Of a stretch of DNA of 64,000 nucleotides, positions 56,300 to 64,000 are shown piece after piece; the stretch's first letter is position 1, and each line of letters opens with the position of its first letter. The stretch is from Shewanella sp. 10N.286.48.A6 (GTDB lineage Bacteria; Pseudomonadota; Gammaproteobacteria; Enterobacterales; Shewanellaceae), in NCBI RefSeq assembly GCF_002873135.1, contig NZ_MCVI01000001.1, positions 1 to 64,000 on the forward strand. The letters run 5' to 3'. Both the position numbers and the translations under genes were made by a program. The notes beneath the pieces were generated by a model. It was not told the DNA's origin, did not search any database, and was given only the letters and a program-made list of their open reading frames with translations.

Positions 56300-57196
56300 T
56301 TAAAACCTATATCCAATACCTGCCATAAAACTAGTACGAGTACCAATACCGCCCTCAAGCAGTAAATCAAACCCTTTACCCAACTCAATTTGGCCACCAA
56401 TTAAACCATTCCATTTATCGGCTAAATGTTGGTTAACTTCGAATTTAGCACCAGGAATAGGCACGCCAATATCCTGTAAAAAACCACTGAAGGTTTGCTC
56501 AACATTTTGGTACATTCCGCCAATCCAAATTTGGGTATCGTGACCACGGATATCAAAACGGTAGCCAACTCTTGGTGAAACAACAATTGAACTGATTTCA
56601 CCTTCTAAAATATCTAAATCTGTATTGGTATAATTAACATCGAGCAAGGCAAACCAGTTACCAATACCGCCAACAATGGTGCCACCGGCGCCATAGGTTA
56701 AGCCTTCAAAATTTAAGGCAAAGTCAAAAGGAGCGGTTTCTACCGGCTTAAATGGAGGAGGAAGATCTAAGTTGACCGTGACATTTGCAATACTACTACC
56801 TGAGGTTTTACCAATAATGCCGTATAAATTTAAAAAAGGCAGCACCCACATATCAGCACGAAAGGTAATTGTTTCTGACTCTTGAATCGCTTCACTGCCT
56901 TTAATTGAGACAATTTCATCAAGCAGACCTAATCCCGAGAAACTGACATTTTCTACCACCAATGGCTGATCCATATTCATATAGGTCACCCCTATGCCAT
57001 ACGGCTTAGGTAACTCATAGCCTAAATCAATGGCATCTTGTGCCCAAATAGGAAAAACTCGGTCATATTTAGGCTGAACTTCGATAGCTTCATCCGCAGC
57101 TTCTGTAACCGACTCGTTAACGGACGCATTCACGTTTGCTTGAGTGGCAAAAGCAGTAAAACCTAAAAAAATACCTGATAAAACTCTTAACATCAT
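56300..57196 (-). CDS. Outer-membrane beta-barrel protein
   Basis: 298 aa from ATG 57196, which has AAGGA 9 nt upstream. The signal peptide MMLRVLSGIFLGFTAFATQA is followed by an acidic spacer, then alternating hydrophobic strands that end in GIGTRTSFMAGIGYRF, a C-terminal aromatic barrel signal. It resembles small outer-membrane proteins of unknown ligand. It is the first gene of the four-gene envelope operon. Confidence 0.78.
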   Translation of the reverse strand: MMLRVLSGIFLGFTAFATQANVNASVNESVTEAADEAIEVQPKYDRVFPIWAQDAIDLGYELPKPYGIGVTYMNMDQPLVVENVSFSGLGLLDEIVSIKGSEAIQESETITFRADMWVLPFLNLYGIIGKTSGSSIANVTVNLDLPPPFKPVETAPFDFALNFEGLTYGAGGTIVGGIGNWFALLDVNYTNTDLDILEGEISSIVVSPRVGYRFDIRGHDTQIWIGGMYQNVEQTFSGFLQDIGVPIPGAKFEVNQHLADKWNGLIGGQIELGKGFDLLLEGGIGTRTSFMAGIGYRF

Positions 57197-57507
57197 GTAG
57201 GGATATCCTTGAATAACCATGATTCAGTAATAGGCTATAAACTGAATAAATTCAACTTTAGCTATTATAGCGTACTGACAATAAAGCGTTGATATTTCGT
57301 ACAAAAAATACCAAGCTGCGCATAGTAGAGACGGAAGCTGAATTTATATTAAAAGCCCTCAATATAAAAATAAATTCATTTAAAGATAAGCACTTAATAC
57401 GCAATTTCTCCATCAGGTTTACAGTCATAATGTTTTTGAATATAAAAACAAACAAATCTATAACAAACCTAATAACCTTGTTGAGACGCGATTGTTAGAA
57501 ATGGTTA

Positions 57508-57909
57508 TTAATTAACGCTGCAACTCATTGTCGCAGCCTCTGAAATCGTAATTACCACTCTTTTATGAATTTCAAAATTAGTAATATAACCGCACTCACC
57601 TGCGATGATCTCGCCACTATCAAGCTCTATGTGATAACGATATGCGCCATCTAACTGCGCTAAATCATAATACAGGGTGTTAGTATGCATGGCGGCGATG
57701 TCACCAAAGTCTAAGCGGCTATGGGGAAGTTTTACCACCGCGGATTCAACACCTTGAGCTGATTGATTACTGATGGTCAAACTGGGACTGAGATATAAGT
57801 ACGACCAATATATTAATAAAATAAGCCCGCATAATAATATCGACACTTTGGCAAATAGTGCCCTCCAGCCAGTCACGACCTTAAGTTTATTACCCTTTGC
57901 AAAAACCAT
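57508..57909 (-). CDS. Small membrane-anchored protein, unknown
   Basis: 133 aa with one N-terminal membrane helix (about 20-43, VSILLCGLILLIYWSYLYL) and a periplasmic beta-rich domain with a Cys near each end (GECGY, MSCSVN) that could form a disulfide. The ATG directly follows the TAA of the methyltransferase gene, so the two are translationally coupled. No family was recognised. Confidence 0.75.
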   Translation of the reverse strand: MVFAKGNKLKVVTGWRALFAKVSILLCGLILLIYWSYLYLSPSLTISNQSAQGVESAVVKLPHSRLDFGDIAAMHTNTLYYDLAQLDGAYRYHIELDSGEIIAGECGYITNFEIHKRVVITISEAATMSCSVN

Positions 57910-58743
57910 TTAGACTTTGGTTCCTTTCACTGTAAACACTAAAGGCACTGAGTTACCTTTAACAATAGAATGAAACTGATTAGGCGCTTGCTCTATCAAA
58001 TTTTCAAAGCAGTTATAGGGGCTAAATGGATACTCGTTAAGACTATCAATTCTGATCCCTGCTTTGATTAGCGCATTAATAACATCACTTAATGAATGCG
58101 GCCAAGTCAGCATAGTTTGTGGTGTCGAAGCTGTTGATTGCGGTGAAGATGCAGACTCGAAATTACCATGTGATTCGGTATAACTACCCTCAACCACCAC
58201 ATCAGCCTCAGTTTTATGAAAATAACTATAACCTTCTAAAACATCCTGTAGTGGATGAAACTCAGCCATATAAAAACAGCCACCCTGCTTTAAACTCTTG
58301 GCAATGATGTTTGCCCAACGATCAAGACAAGGCAGCCAACAAATGGTGCCGTATGAGGTAAATACAATGTCAAAATCAGTGACTTGCTTATCGGTAAATT
58401 GGGGCAAACTTTGATCGCCAAATTGATACACATCGGCGCAAATAAACTCGGCTTTTAGCTCACATTGCAATGCCAGCTCATTAGCTTTAGCAATGGCAAC
58501 ATCCGATAAATCAACTGCAGTGACAATTGCACCTTTACGAACCCAAGATAAGCTATCAAGACCAAAATGGCATTGCAGGTGTAATAAAGATTTTCCATTA
58601 ACATCAGTAAGCTCAGCTGTTTCAATTTCGGTTAATGAAGATTTTCCCTTCAAAAAACCAGCCACATCATAAAATGATGAATCAAAATGCACTTTTGCTC
58701 TTTCATTCCAAGCATGCTTATTAACTGAAACATAATCCATCAT
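57910..58743 (-). CDS. Class I SAM-dependent methyltransferase
   Basis: 277 aa. Motif I is degenerate (GKSLLHLQCHFGLDSLSWV, LHLQC rather than LDLGC), followed by VTAVDLSDVAIAKANELA and the motif IV region FDIVFTSYGTICWL. This LLHLQCHFGLD type is common in a group of uncharacterised methyltransferases. ATG 58743 was chosen for AAGG 5 nt upstream; ATG 58740 and an upstream ATG at 58761 are open. The substrate is unknown. Confidence 0.85.
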   Translation of the reverse strand: MMDYVSVNKHAWNERAKVHFDSSFYDVAGFLKGKSSLTEIETAELTDVNGKSLLHLQCHFGLDSLSWVRKGAIVTAVDLSDVAIAKANELALQCELKAEFICADVYQFGDQSLPQFTDKQVTDFDIVFTSYGTICWLPCLDRWANIIAKSLKQGGCFYMAEFHPLQDVLEGYSYFHKTEADVVVEGSYTESHGNFESASSPQSTASTPQTMLTWPHSLSDVINALIKAGIRIDSLNEYPFSPYNCFENLIEQAPNQFHSIVKGNSVPLVFTVKGTKV

Positions 58744-58886
58744 CAAAGCCTTGTAAGTCATTATTAATATTGTGTATTTTATAAATATACAATTTTATAA
58801 TTAACGCCTGCCTAACCTGCGACCAAATAGGACACAGTTAGCAAACAAATGATAAACATTATGCCGAAAAATGTATCTTACGGATA

Positions 58887-58918
58887 TAAAAAAAAGCCGA
58901 CAATAAAAATTGTCGGCT
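58887..58918 (-). terminator. Intrinsic terminator of the chemoreceptor gene
   Basis: Stem AGCCGACAA/TTGTCGGCT with a TTTTTA loop, followed on the minus strand by nine T residues. Confidence 0.92.
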
Positions 58919-58939
58919 CGAGGGAATATCTGCGTATTT

Positions 58940-60928
58940 CTAGCTTAAGGTAAACTTTTGTACTTGCTCAGACATTGCCGCTGCGTCTTCTAATAAGGTT
59001 TCATTGAGCTGACTTAAAGCAGTCGCAACGTTTTGAGTTTGACTGTATATTTCACTAATTTGCATGGCATTGCGATTTACCTCTTCGGCCACTGCCGCTT
59101 GTTCATGTGTTGCTGATGCAATTTGCTGATTCATACTGTCAATGGTATCTATCTCTGCCACTATTTGCTGTAATTCATTACCCGCTTGTTCAACTTCAAT
59201 AACACTCTCATCAGCACTAACCATACCACGTTCCATGGTTTGCACCGCTAATTGAGCGCCAGATTTTAAACGTTCAGTCATGCGTTTAATATCGTCTGTT
59301 GAAGACTGTGTTCTTTGGGCGAGGGTTCTCACTTCATCGGCTACCACCGCAAAACCTCGGCCTTGCTCACCCGCCCTTGCCGCTTCAATAGCGGCATTTA
59401 ACGCTAGCAAATTAGTTTGCTCTGAAATCGCACTAATCACTTCTAAAATGCTAGCAATGGATTGCACATCTTGATCTAAAGTCTTTATCGCCGTTGAAGC
59501 GTCATTAATTTCACCAGCAAGATGCTTAATAGACACCGCCGTTTTTGATACGCCAATATTACCGATATTGGCTTCTTTATTGGCGGAGCTTGATGCATCG
59601 GATGCTTGTACAGCATTAGCGGCAATTTGGGTAACGGTTGCGCTCATTTCAGTCATCGCTGACGCCACCTGTTCAGCTTCTAAGTGGCCTTGTTCAATAT
59701 CTTGTCTCATGCTGCTTGCATAGCTATTAACTTGCTCAACCACATTAACCAGCTGGCTGGCATTGTGTCTCACTTGAGTAATCACAGTTTCAAAATCTGC
59801 CATCATCCCATTGAAGGCTTTCGCTAGCTCACCAAACTCATCGGTTGAGTCGTGATCAATTCTCGTGCTCAAATCAAAGTTATTACCAGCATGGCTAACC
59901 TTATTAAATAATTGATTTAAACTGCGACTTAAATATCTAGAGACCGATAGACTTAGCCAAACTAGTAATAATACCGATACCGTTAATGCAATGAGCGAGC
60001 TCCACATTTGTTGACTAGCCGTGCTCAATTTGTGCTGGGTAAGTGTTACGAGTTCGGTGGCGAGGTATTGTTCAAATTTAGCCAATAGATTAATTCGGTT
60101 AGTGGATGTTTTAAACCAAACTTCAGGATGTTGATTTTTAATCTCTTCAGCATTTTGTGAAAATGCAATTTGTCGTATGGCATTAACAGCATTAACTTCT
60201 TTTGAACGGTTATCTTGTTCAAACCGCGTTAATGCCAAATCTGTCGCCATAGTGCTAAAGCGTTCAGCATAGGTATTTTGCTCAGCCACTAAGGTCACAA
60301 ACTTTGCATAACCACCCGCTTTAAAACCTTGCTGTCCAAAGGTCGAACTTAATACCGCTCGCTCAATACCCGCACGTTCTTTTAGTTGTAAAAACGCCCC
60401 GAATGAAGCGAGTTTCAAAGACAACTCACTGATGGTACTTTGCATAGCGGTTTCATCAACCACGGATAATAGGGTTTTATTTAAATCTGAATAATATTTC
60501 ACTTCTTCAGCCACTGAGATGCTTAGATTATCTACTGAGCGGCGGATACTTTGAAGTTGTTGTAATTGCGAGTCTATTTGTCTTAATGTTGAACTGATTT
60601 TTGCAGGAAAGTGATCTGCAGCTGGAATACTCGAAAAGTTAGACACTTGTTGGTCTGTCATTGAGCGTTGCTGAGGTAAATCCTGAGCAAATGATTGACC
60701 TTTAGAGCCCAGAAAACCTGCACTCATGCCACGCTCCTTTTGTAATTCATGTACTAGGGCGCTGTTGATAACGGCCAGTTCACTTAACGAAAGTACCGTA
60801 TTAAGCTCTGTTTGTATTTCATATTTATTGTGCACAAACATGCCACCATAAATTAAACAGATTAACAGTGGAGGAATAATTAATAGTGAAAGTTTGAGTC
60901 GAGTATTGAGATCGATAATCCATTTCAT
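58940..60928 (-). CDS. Methyl-accepting chemotaxis protein with NIT sensor domain
   Basis: 662 aa from ATG 60928 ([14 protein letters not shown]); ATG 60982 is also in frame and ribosome-binding sites are weak for both. Membrane helix 1 (about 12-33), a periplasmic NIT-type domain (about 40-300, [19 protein letters not shown]) known from nitrate/nitrite sensors, membrane helix 2 (about 312-332), HAMP (about 335-385) and the signalling hairpin [20 protein letters not shown]. There is no C-terminal CheR pentapeptide. The ligand is possibly nitrate or nitrite by family; not shown. Confidence 0.92.
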   Translation of the reverse strand: MKWIIDLNTRLKLSLLIIPPLLICLIYGGMFVHNKYEIQTELNTVLSLSELAVINSALVHELQKERGMSAGFLGSKGQSFAQDLPQQRSMTDQQVSNFSSIPAADHFPAKISSTLRQIDSQLQQLQSIRRSVDNLSISVAEEVKYYSDLNKTLLSVVDETAMQSTISELSLKLASFGAFLQLKERAGIERAVLSSTFGQQGFKAGGYAKFVTLVAEQNTYAERFSTMATDLALTRFEQDNRSKEVNAVNAIRQIAFSQNAEEIKNQHPEVWFKTSTNRINLLAKFEQYLATELVTLTQHKLSTASQQMWSSLIALTVSVLLLVWLSLSVSRYLSRSLNQLFNKVSHAGNNFDLSTRIDHDSTDEFGELAKAFNGMMADFETVITQVRHNASQLVNVVEQVNSYASSMRQDIEQGHLEAEQVASAMTEMSATVTQIAANAVQASDASSSANKEANIGNIGVSKTAVSIKHLAGEINDASTAIKTLDQDVQSIASILEVISAISEQTNLLALNAAIEAARAGEQGRGFAVVADEVRTLAQRTQSSTDDIKRMTERLKSGAQLAVQTMERGMVSADESVIEVEQAGNELQQIVAEIDTIDSMNQQIASATHEQAAVAEEVNRNAMQISEIYSQTQNVATALSQLNETLLEDAAAMSEQVQKFTLS

Positions 60929-61057
60929 GACAGCTGTGACCCTTAAGAAGTGTGTTATGTTTCTAATTGAAATTACATTCATTAATGTAACTACAGCGAC
61001 AGGATTTTCTAAAATATGTATTCTAAAATTCTAAAATTTATAATTATCTTTTTTAGG

Positions 61058-61091
61058 CAAAAAAAAACCTGTAAATTGCTTTACAGGTTTT
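61058..61091 (-). terminator. Intrinsic terminator of ybiT
   Basis: Stem AACCTGTAAA/TTTACAGGTT with a GCAA loop, followed on the minus strand by a run of T residues, 29 bp after the ybiT stop. Confidence 0.93.
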
Positions 61092-61119
61092 CGGCTTAAT
61101 GTAAAAAAACTTTAATTAA

Positions 61120-62712
61120 TTATCCTTCAACGCCTTTACTGGCAAGGAACTCATCATAAGTACCTTTAAAGTCATTGATGCCATCAGCAGTAATTTCAAT
61201 GATGCGTGTTGCTAGTGACGATACAAATGCACGGTCATGAGACACAAACATTAATGTACCTTCATACAATTCTAATGCATTGTTTAATGACTCGATTGAT
61301 TCCATGTCCATGTGGTTAGTTGGTTCATCAAGTAATAAGATATTTGGCTTTTGCATGATTAGCTTACCAAAGTACATACGACCCTTTTCACCACCAGATA
61401 ACACTTTAACTGATTTTTTAATGTCGTCTGAGCCAAATAACATGCGGCCTAAGATGCCACGTACTGATTGGTCGTCATCTTCAGGTTTACGCCATTGGCT
61501 CATCCAGTCAAATAAGGTCATATCATTAGCAAAATCAGCTTCATGATCCTGCGCGTAATAACCAATGTTACTGTTTTCAGACCATTGAACCGTACCTGCA
61601 TCTTGCGGGATGTCATGCACTAAAGTACGTAATAAGGTGGTTTTACCCACACCGTTATCACCTAAGATAGCAACACGCTCACCAACTTCAACCATCAGGT
61701 CAAGTTTGCTGAATAATGGCTTATCAAAGCCTTTCGCTAATTGCTCAACCACTAAAGCATTACGGAATAATTTCTTTTCTTGCTCAAAACGAATGAACGG
61801 ATTCACACGGCTTGAAGCCTTGATATCCTCAAGCTTAATCTTGTCAATTTGCTTAGCACGAGATGTTGCTTGCTTAGCTTTTGAAGCGTTAGCAGAGAAT
61901 CGTGCTACGAAACCTTGTAGCTCAGCAATTTGGGCTTTTTTCTTAGCATTGTCAGATTGTAAACGCTCACGAGCTTGCTGGGCTGCCATCATGTATTCAT
62001 CGTAGTTACCTGGGTAAACACGTAGTTCACCGTAATCGATGTCAGCCATATGGGTACAAACTGAGTTCAAGAAGTAACGGTCATGGGAAATAATCACCAT
62101 GGTACTGTTACGTTGGTTAAGCATTTCTTGTAACCAGCGAATGGTGTCGATGTCCAAGTTGTTGGTTGGTTCGTCAAGTAGCAAAATATCTGGATCAGAG
62201 AACAAGGCTTGAGCCAAAAGTACACGCAGTTTAAAACCTGGTGCGATTTCACTCATTAGGCCAAAGTGCTGGTCTACACCAATACCTACGCCCATTAATA
62301 AATCACCAGCACGAGATTCAGCGGTATAACCGTCCATCTCAGCAAATTCCATTTCAAGCTCAGCGACTTTAATGCCGTCTTCTTCACTCATTTCTGCGAG
62401 TGAATAAATGCGGTCACGCTCTTGCTTCACTTCCCACAACTCTTTGTGGCCCATGATAACGGTATCAACCACAGAGAACTCTTCATAAGCAAATTGATCT
62501 TGATTCAATTTACCAAAACGTTCACCAGGATCGATTGATACATTACCGCTTGTTGGCTCAAGATCGCCAGTAAGGATCTTCATGAAGGTTGACTTACCAC
62601 AACCGTTTGCACCAATTAGACCGTAGCGATTACCGCCACCGAATTTGACAGAGATATTTTCAAATAACGGCTTGCTGCCGAACTGCATGGTGATGTTGTT
62701 GCTGTATATCAC
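61120..62712 (-). CDS. ybiT: ABC-F ATPase YbiT
   Basis: 530 aa, the length of E. coli YbiT, with high apparent identity ([40 protein letters not shown]). Two ABC domains have Walker [10 protein letters not shown] and GDNGVGKTT, and Walker [12 protein letters not shown] and [11 protein letters not shown]. The first signature is degenerate ([13 protein letters not shown]), as in other YbiT proteins, and the second is LSGGEKGRM. The interdomain linker binds near the ribosomal tRNA exit site in ABC-F proteins. The start codon is GTG 62712. It is monocistronic with its own terminator. Confidence 0.95.
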   Translation of the reverse strand: MIYSNNITMQFGSKPLFENISVKFGGGNRYGLIGANGCGKSTFMKILTGDLEPTSGNVSIDPGERFGKLNQDQFAYEEFSVVDTVIMGHKELWEVKQERDRIYSLAEMSEEDGIKVAELEMEFAEMDGYTAESRAGDLLMGVGIGVDQHFGLMSEIAPGFKLRVLLAQALFSDPDILLLDEPTNNLDIDTIRWLQEMLNQRNSTMVIISHDRYFLNSVCTHMADIDYGELRVYPGNYDEYMMAAQQARERLQSDNAKKKAQIAELQGFVARFSANASKAKQATSRAKQIDKIKLEDIKASSRVNPFIRFEQEKKLFRNALVVEQLAKGFDKPLFSKLDLMVEVGERVAILGDNGVGKTTLLRTLVHDIPQDAGTVQWSENSNIGYYAQDHEADFANDMTLFDWMSQWRKPEDDDQSVRGILGRMLFGSDDIKKSVKVLSGGEKGRMYFGKLIMQKPNILLLDEPTNHMDMESIESLNNALELYEGTLMFVSHDRAFVSSLATRIIEITADGINDFKGTYDEFLASKGVEG

Positions 62713-62878
62713 GTAGGAGATTCCATTAGTTTTTGGACGAAAAATTGTCGCGATTATACATTATTCGACTCAAGCTTTACAGCCAGAATATTGATTGATT
62801 TATTTTTGCCTATTTGTCAGATTGTTGCAGTAGCTATACTCATGATTAACTCAAGATGTAATCTAAACTGAGCTAACG

Positions 62879-63244
62879 TTAGCCTTTCACAATTTCGATT
62901 AATCTTGTAATAAACAACTTAACTGATTCAGCCGTTTCAAACTTAAAAGCTAAACCATAGTGGCTTTCTTTTAAGCTTTTATGGCGACGAGTCGGGAAAC
63001 GGGTCATCTGCGCATTATGGTGATAGTCATATTGTGCATGTACCCCGTCTAATGTGGCTAACTCACCAGAGAACACTTCAAAAGCCGGGCGAATAATGAG
63101 TACAGGAGTGTTGCTGTCAATATGTAAATACACCGGCTCTTTAAGCTTAGGCAGCATGTATTCGGTAACATTACTAATGGTGAAATTGGTACGGCAATCT
63201 AATTCATTTAATGCTGTGCGCATATCTTCTTGGCTAATAATCAT
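62879..63244 (-). CDS. Small soluble protein, unknown
   Basis: 121 aa from ATG 63244 (MIISQEDMRTALNELDCRTN); an upstream in-frame codon at 63292 is less likely because it lies just after the upstream terminator. Mixed alpha/beta pattern without membrane segments. The centre (VYLHIDSNTPVLIIRPAFE) and the basic TRFPTRRHKSLKESHYGLAF block are distinctive, but no family was recognised. Confidence 0.65.
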   Translation of the reverse strand: MIISQEDMRTALNELDCRTNFTISNVTEYMLPKLKEPVYLHIDSNTPVLIIRPAFEVFSGELATLDGVHAQYDYHHNAQMTRFPTRRHKSLKESHYGLAFKFETAESVKLFITRLIEIVKG

Positions 63245-63295
63245 TTCTTTTCGCTTGAGTAGTAAGGGCAATGACGCTAACTGTAATGCCAAATC

Positions 63296-63327
63296 AACAA
63301 AAAGCCTCGAAGTTTCGTTCGAGGCTT
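63296..63327 (-). terminator. Intrinsic terminator of the M14 peptidase gene
   Basis: A perfect 10-bp stem AAGCCTCGAA/TTCGAGGCTT with loop CGAAAC is followed by TTTTTG on the minus strand, 18 bp after the peptidase stop. Confidence 0.92.
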
Positions 63328-63344
63328 AGATATAAATCACTGAC

Positions 63345-64000
63345 TTAGATTAAGTTTAACTGGGTTAAAATATAATCCAAACCACCAGTAATTGCTGCCA
63401 CTTGGGCATCATTACATTCTTGGTCATTGACCAATGGGCTATCAGGATACACTTCAGTGGTGGTATTATAGTGATTGTTTGTCATCCCCGCACATAAGCC
63501 AAGCTTTTTAGTTGGGTAGTTAATGACCCCAAACTGCTCAATATCAACACCAATTAACTGACCATTATCATCTGGGGCAATATGGGTTACTTTGGCTACC
63601 GACTCAATAATCGCCTGTTGAAAGTCAGGAGTTGGATTTTCTGAGTCACCAACCAAATAAAAACCATCTGGAATAACGCCTTTTTCATAGTCTTTGCCAT
63701 CACGAGCTGATAATGCGGGGCGAAATTCTAGCTCGTCAGTATCTGTGGTTTCATGCAAATCAATATGGGCATAAACGTCACCAAGGCTAGCTACAAATGC
63801 CATTAAATCTGCCGATTCATTGGCTGGGCTGTCAGCATAAAAAGAACGGTTTGGGTCCACTGCGTATGGGTTCCAGCGATTAATTGTTTCATAACCCCAT
63901 GGGCTCACACACGGCGCTACCGCAATATTAAAGTATTGGCTGTAATGCTCAGCCTGAGTCGCTAAAAACTGAATCGCGCCATGTACGCCACTGGTTTCAT
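63345..64000 (-). CDS. M14-family metallopeptidase, C-terminal part (cut by window edge)
   Basis: The frame stays open to the window edge, so the GTG at 63908 is internal. The visible 218 residues include ETSGVHGAIQFL, whose HGA segment resembles the HGxE metal-site turn, AVDPNRSF (the substrate-binding DxNR-like motif) and VYAHIDLHETTDTDE, which may supply the second zinc His. This suggests a carboxypeptidase or succinylglutamate desuccinylase-like fold. The N-terminus, and any signal peptide, lie beyond position 64000. Confidence 0.78.
   Translation of the reverse strand, partial: ETSGVHGAIQFLATQAEHYSQYFNIAVAPCVSPWGYETINRWNPYAVDPNRSFYADSPANESADLMAFVASLGDVYAHIDLHETTDTDELEFRPALSARDGKDYEKGVIPDGFYLVGDSENPTPDFQQAIIESVAKVTHIAPDDNGQLIGVDIEQFGVINYPTKKLGLCAGMTNNHYNTTTEVYPDSPLVNDQECNDAQVAAITGGLDYILTQLNLI

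Noticed and set aside
57258..57498. Overlapping small ORFs on both strands between the envelope operon and the small membrane protein
   Set aside because: AT-rich composition, no ribosome-binding site and no recognisable domain on either strand.

Overview
The window looks like a chromosomal segment of a marine gammaproteobacterium, most probably Shewanella or a close relative. Three things point there: the synteny uvrY-uvrC-pgsA-tRNA(Gly-Cys-Leu) and lonH(ycbZ)-fabA-rmf shared with enteric bacteria, a complete oleABCD long-chain olefin cluster (a Shewanella hallmark), and DUF3466/GlyGly-CTERM proteins. The genus is an inference; no rRNA lies in the window. Nearly all genes before 18 kb lie on the minus strand.

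Region by region. 1-3.6 kb: three tRNAs, pgsA, uvrC and the response regulator uvrY. 3.8-11.4 kb: a SYLF-like lipoprotein, then a signalling pair of a 1596-residue hybrid sensor kinase and an HD-GYP response regulator, then an ion channel. 11.4-15.0 kb: an AI-2E family permease, and an HlyD-type adaptor with a DUF2955 membrane protein. 15.5-18.3 kb: a low-density, accessory-looking stretch with a phosphoribosyltransferase-HAD fusion and a decayed tyrosine recombinase next to tRNA-Ser. 18.6-27.7 kb: lonH, fabA (with a FadR/FabR-like operator), rmf, a DUF3466 surface protein, uup, a glutaredoxin-like protein and rlmKL. 28.0-29.3 kb: an expanded initiator-tRNA array of six identical tRNA-fMet genes with four decayed copies and a 181-bp tandem repeat. 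29.4-36 kb: methionine gamma-lyase, then oleA-oleB-oleC-oleD. 36-42.8 kb: a methyltransferase, a lipoprotein, DUF1289, yajD, betT and a DUF502 protein with an Asn-rich tail. 42.9-48.8 kb: pstC-pstA-pstB-phoU behind a three-repeat Pho box. 48.8-52.7 kb: a GcvR-like ACT protein, DUF2797, a DUF4136 lipoprotein, a LysE exporter and DUF1415. 52.7-57.2 kb: a tightly coupled four-gene envelope operon (beta-barrel, lipoprotein hydrolase, DUF4056 lipoprotein, Omp85-type barrel). 57.5-64 kb: a methyltransferase with a small membrane protein, a NIT-domain chemoreceptor, ybiT, an unknown small protein and a window-truncated M14 metallopeptidase.

Functional themes are membrane and envelope biology (pgsA, fabA with its lipid-responsive operator, the ole hydrocarbon pathway, the 52.7-57.2 kb operon), stress and translation control (rmf, uup, ybiT, rlmKL, tRNA-fMet dosage), phosphate uptake, osmoprotection and two-component signalling. 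The best candidates for undescribed biology are the four-gene envelope operon, the tRNA-fMet array with its co-amplified dead copies, and the phosphoribosyltransferase-HAD fusion beside the integrase scar.
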